Shown here: positions 62,316 through 64,000 of the stretch, one piece after another
How the letters are laid out: every line of letters begins with the position of its first letter
How positions within the stretch are numbered: position 1 is the stretch's first letter
Assembly (NCBI GenBank): GCA_025359965.1
Contig: JANYDC010000157.1
Coordinates: 39,977 to 103,976, forward strand
Reading direction: 5' to 3'
Origin: Pedosphaera sp.
Lineage (GTDB): Bacteria > Verrucomicrobiota > Verrucomicrobiia > Limisphaerales > SXQI01
Length of the DNA: 64,000 nucleotides
Notes under the pieces: model-generated
The model's input: the letters and a program-made list of their open reading frames with translations, nothing else
What the model was told of the DNA's origin: nothing
The model's database searches: none
Position numbers and translations under genes: made by a program

Positions 62316-63842
62316 ATGCGAGTCGTTTTGTCGTCTATTTTGGCCGTGGGTCTTAGTATCTTGGCGGTGTCCGCGCAGACCAATCGCGCGCCAGCCATCA
62401 ACCTTGGCACCAACCGTCCCATCACTCTGCCCGAAGCTCTTCAAATGGCGCTGGAGCACAATCTTACCATTCAGATCGAGCGGTATACCCCTCGTTCCAG
62501 CACGCTGCTGGTGAGCTCATCCGAAGCCATCTATGAACCCACTTTTCAGGCTGATATGAGCCATAATTACCGGAAAGGTAATCCAGGCATTGACGCTCAA
62601 GGACGTGCTTTTAACTCCAACGTTGGCTCCTCCGATAATGCCAGTCTTGATCTCAAGGGCACCGTGCCGACCGGCACCGGATTGACTTACGATCTTTTTT
62701 CAGAGCTTGGCAGGCGGGATAATACCAGTTTCCAGAGCAGCTTTCCCAATTCAACAAGCGAGCGTCCCGGCGATATTGGCATTAGCTTGAGGCAGCCGCT
62801 TCTTAAAGGTTTTTTGATCGATGAGGCCCGTTCAAATGTCGAGATCAGCCGTCGTACTCTTAAGCAATCAGAGTACACCTTGCGTCAGACGGTCATGGAA
62901 TCCCTGGCCAAAGTGGAGCAGGCCTATTACACGCTCATTTTCACCCGTGAAAATGTGAAAGTTCAGGAGACTGCCTATGAGTTGGCTCAGCAGCTTCTTC
63001 GCGAAACCCGCAAAAAAGTGGAATTGGGAGCCATGGCTACTTTGGATGAACGCTCGGCTGAATCTCAGGCTGCCTCTAACGAATCAAGCCTCCTTGAAGC
63101 CCAGCGCGCCTACTCCGAGCAGATCAACACCGTCAAGTCTCTCCTAACGGATGATTTTGCCTCCCTGCTCAATCTTCGTCTGGACCCCGTGGAAAATCTG
63201 GTTGCCGTCCCAGCCTTCACCAGTCTCCAAGAGAGCTGGACCAAGGGTCTGACCATGCGCCCGGAAATCATCAAGGAAAAGCTTGAGCTGGAAAAAAATG
63301 ACATCACGATCAAGTTCGCGAAGAATCAGACATGGCCCTCTTTGGATCTCAAAGCCAGCTACGGGCGGAATGTCAATACTCTGACCTACAGCGATTCATG
63401 GGAGGATTTTGGCCGGGACAAAGCCCCTAATTATTCGGTTGGCGGCACTCTGATCATTCCCCTCGGCAACACCAAGGCCCGCAATGATCTTAAGGATGCC
63501 AAGCTCACCAAAAGCAAGGGCTTGCTGAACTACAAGCAGCTTGAGCAGACCATCATGGTGCAGATCGACAACGCCATCAAATCCATCCAAAGCAGTTTTG
63601 AGCGTGTTCAATCCAGCCGTGCCGCCCGTTCCTACGCCAAGGATGCCTTGTTTGCGGAGCAGAAGCGTCTCGAAGCCGGCAAAGGCACCAGTTATTTGGT
63701 GCTCCAGGCCCAGCGCGATTTGACCCAGCGTCAATACGAGGAAATTCAGGCCCTCGCCAATTACAACATCGCCCTCTCCCAGTTGTCCCTTCTCGAAGGC
63801 ACCACCCTCGAACGCAACGGCCTCACCATTACCGTCAAGTAA
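62316..63842 (+). CDS. TolC-family outer membrane efflux protein
   Basis: A 508-residue outer-membrane channel protein of the OEP/TolC family. Signal peptide from the ATG at 62316 (VVLSSILAVGLSILAVSAQ); an upstream frame start at 62226 is less likely. The two repeated OEP halves are visible: ITLPEALQMALEHNLTIQIE start, TLRQTVMESLAKVEQAYYTL with ETAYELAQQLLRETRKKVEL, and the second TMRPEIIKEKLELEKNDITI, with QTWPSLDLKASYGRN strand and SYAKDALFAEQKRLEAGKGT. It forms the exit duct of a tripartite pump; no inner-membrane pump or adaptor is in the window. A weak hairpin (63844-63860) follows the stop. Confidence 0.9.
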   Translation: MRVVLSSILAVGLSILAVSAQTNRAPAINLGTNRPITLPEALQMALEHNLTIQIERYTPRSSTLLVSSSEAIYEPTFQADMSHNYRKGNPGIDAQGRAFNSNVGSSDNASLDLKGTVPTGTGLTYDLFSELGRRDNTSFQSSFPNSTSERPGDIGISLRQPLLKGFLIDEARSNVEISRRTLKQSEYTLRQTVMESLAKVEQAYYTLIFTRENVKVQETAYELAQQLLRETRKKVELGAMATLDERSAESQAASNESSLLEAQRAYSEQINTVKSLLTDDFASLLNLRLDPVENLVAVPAFTSLQESWTKGLTMRPEIIKEKLELEKNDITIKFAKNQTWPSLDLKASYGRNVNTLTYSDSWEDFGRDKAPNYSVGGTLIIPLGNTKARNDLKDAKLTKSKGLLNYKQLEQTIMVQIDNAIKSIQSSFERVQSSRAARSYAKDALFAEQKRLEAGKGTSYLVLQAQRDLTQRQYEEIQALANYNIALSQLSLLEGTTLERNGLTITVK

Positions 63843-63929
63843 CCTGTTTTCTGGAAACAGATCTAGCAGTTCATTGAAAAAGTGACAGTTTGTTTGAAAC
63901 GTGCTTGGGCAGCGTTCGTCTAAATAAAC

Positions 63930-64000
63930 ATGCGCGGAAATGTGGATGCCCAAGCCGACATGTATTGCCTGATCTCGCCCGAAAGCCGGGTGCCGAAGGA
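63930..64000 (+). mobile_element. Start of an IS transposase gene, cut by window edge
   Basis: An ATG at 63930 opens a frame (MRGNVDAQADMYCLISPESR, then VPK) to the edge. This resembles the conserved N-terminus of IS5/IS1182-type transposases (MRG.D..Q..MFSYVS.E.RVP.DHPLR). The insertion sequence's left inverted repeat would lie in the 63861-63929 stretch, but I cannot define it without the right end. Only 23 codons are visible. Confidence 0.6.

Noticed and set aside
1..64000. CRISPR array, prophage or riboswitch
   Set aside because: No regularly spaced repeats, no phage structural genes and no conserved riboswitch core were noticed; the multi-copy similarity is limited to the island repeats and pseudopilin leaders.

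Overview
The window looks like a stretch of chromosome from a free-living heterotroph of the Verrucomicrobiota, probably Pedosphaera/Limisphaera-like. That assignment is inferred from gene content, not from a marker tree. The clues are two H-X9-DG pseudopilins with the [19 protein letters not shown] leader, a DUF1800/DUF1501 pair, Tat-exported amidohydrolase and Gfo/Idh/MocA proteins, planctomycete-type c-haem domains, several SGNH and sialate O-acetylesterases, PQQ/sorbosone-dehydrogenase propellers and an ADOP permease remnant. Coding density is high, few genes share long operons, and good Shine-Dalgarno sites are scarce. No gene-free gap exceeds about 220 bases once pseudogenes are counted.

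Layout. 1-14.4 kb: glycolate oxidase FeS subunit (open at the left edge), a receiver-receiver-HPt protein, exported amidohydrolase and sialate esterase, the DUF1800/DUF1501 pair, an LTxxQ-type membrane protein, a frameshifted secreted protein, a VOC protein, and two haem proteins, one fusing redoxin, c-haem and copper-monooxygenase-like domains. 14.4-19.4 kb is the accessory island: a nucleotidyltransferase/small-protein pair, a PIN/AbrB pair in which the PIN gene has a stop codon and the AbrB gene lacks a normal start, two tandem paralogous membrane proteins, then fused remains of an alpha/beta hydrolase, an ADOP permease, a PadR regulator and a second, broken copy of the first pair. 19.4-35 kb: pseudopilin, red-copper-like cupredoxin, PQQ-type dehydrogenases, an OFA-type transporter with a 42-residue companion, CocE-type hydrolase, SWIM protein, epimerase, flotillin with NfeD-like partner, exonuclease and HD protein.

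35-50 kb is mostly housekeeping: polyphosphate kinase, topoisomerase III-type enzyme with XerC, a strongly signalled pseudopilin, phosphatidylserine decarboxylase, a YaeQ-like protein with an L,D-transpeptidase, PTS IIA, ArgRS, YbjQ, RNase HI, an exported oxidoreductase and aquaporin Z. 50-64 kb: a sigma-54 activator behind a palindrome-rich divergent region, two exported esterases, tRNA-Arg, an FmdB-type zinc ribbon, a PQQ-repeat/EF-hand protein translationally coupled to an exported methyltransferase, IF-3, UbiX, TolC, and the first codons of an IS transposase at the right edge.

Taken together the region suggests a polymer-degrading periplasmic lifestyle (esterases, peptidase, sugar dehydrogenases feeding c-type cytochromes). 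The 14.4-19.4 kb island is the only stretch that shows clear decay. I found no CRISPR array, prophage or riboswitch. The best candidates for something undescribed are the duplicated nucleotidyltransferase module and the redoxin/haem/copper fusion.
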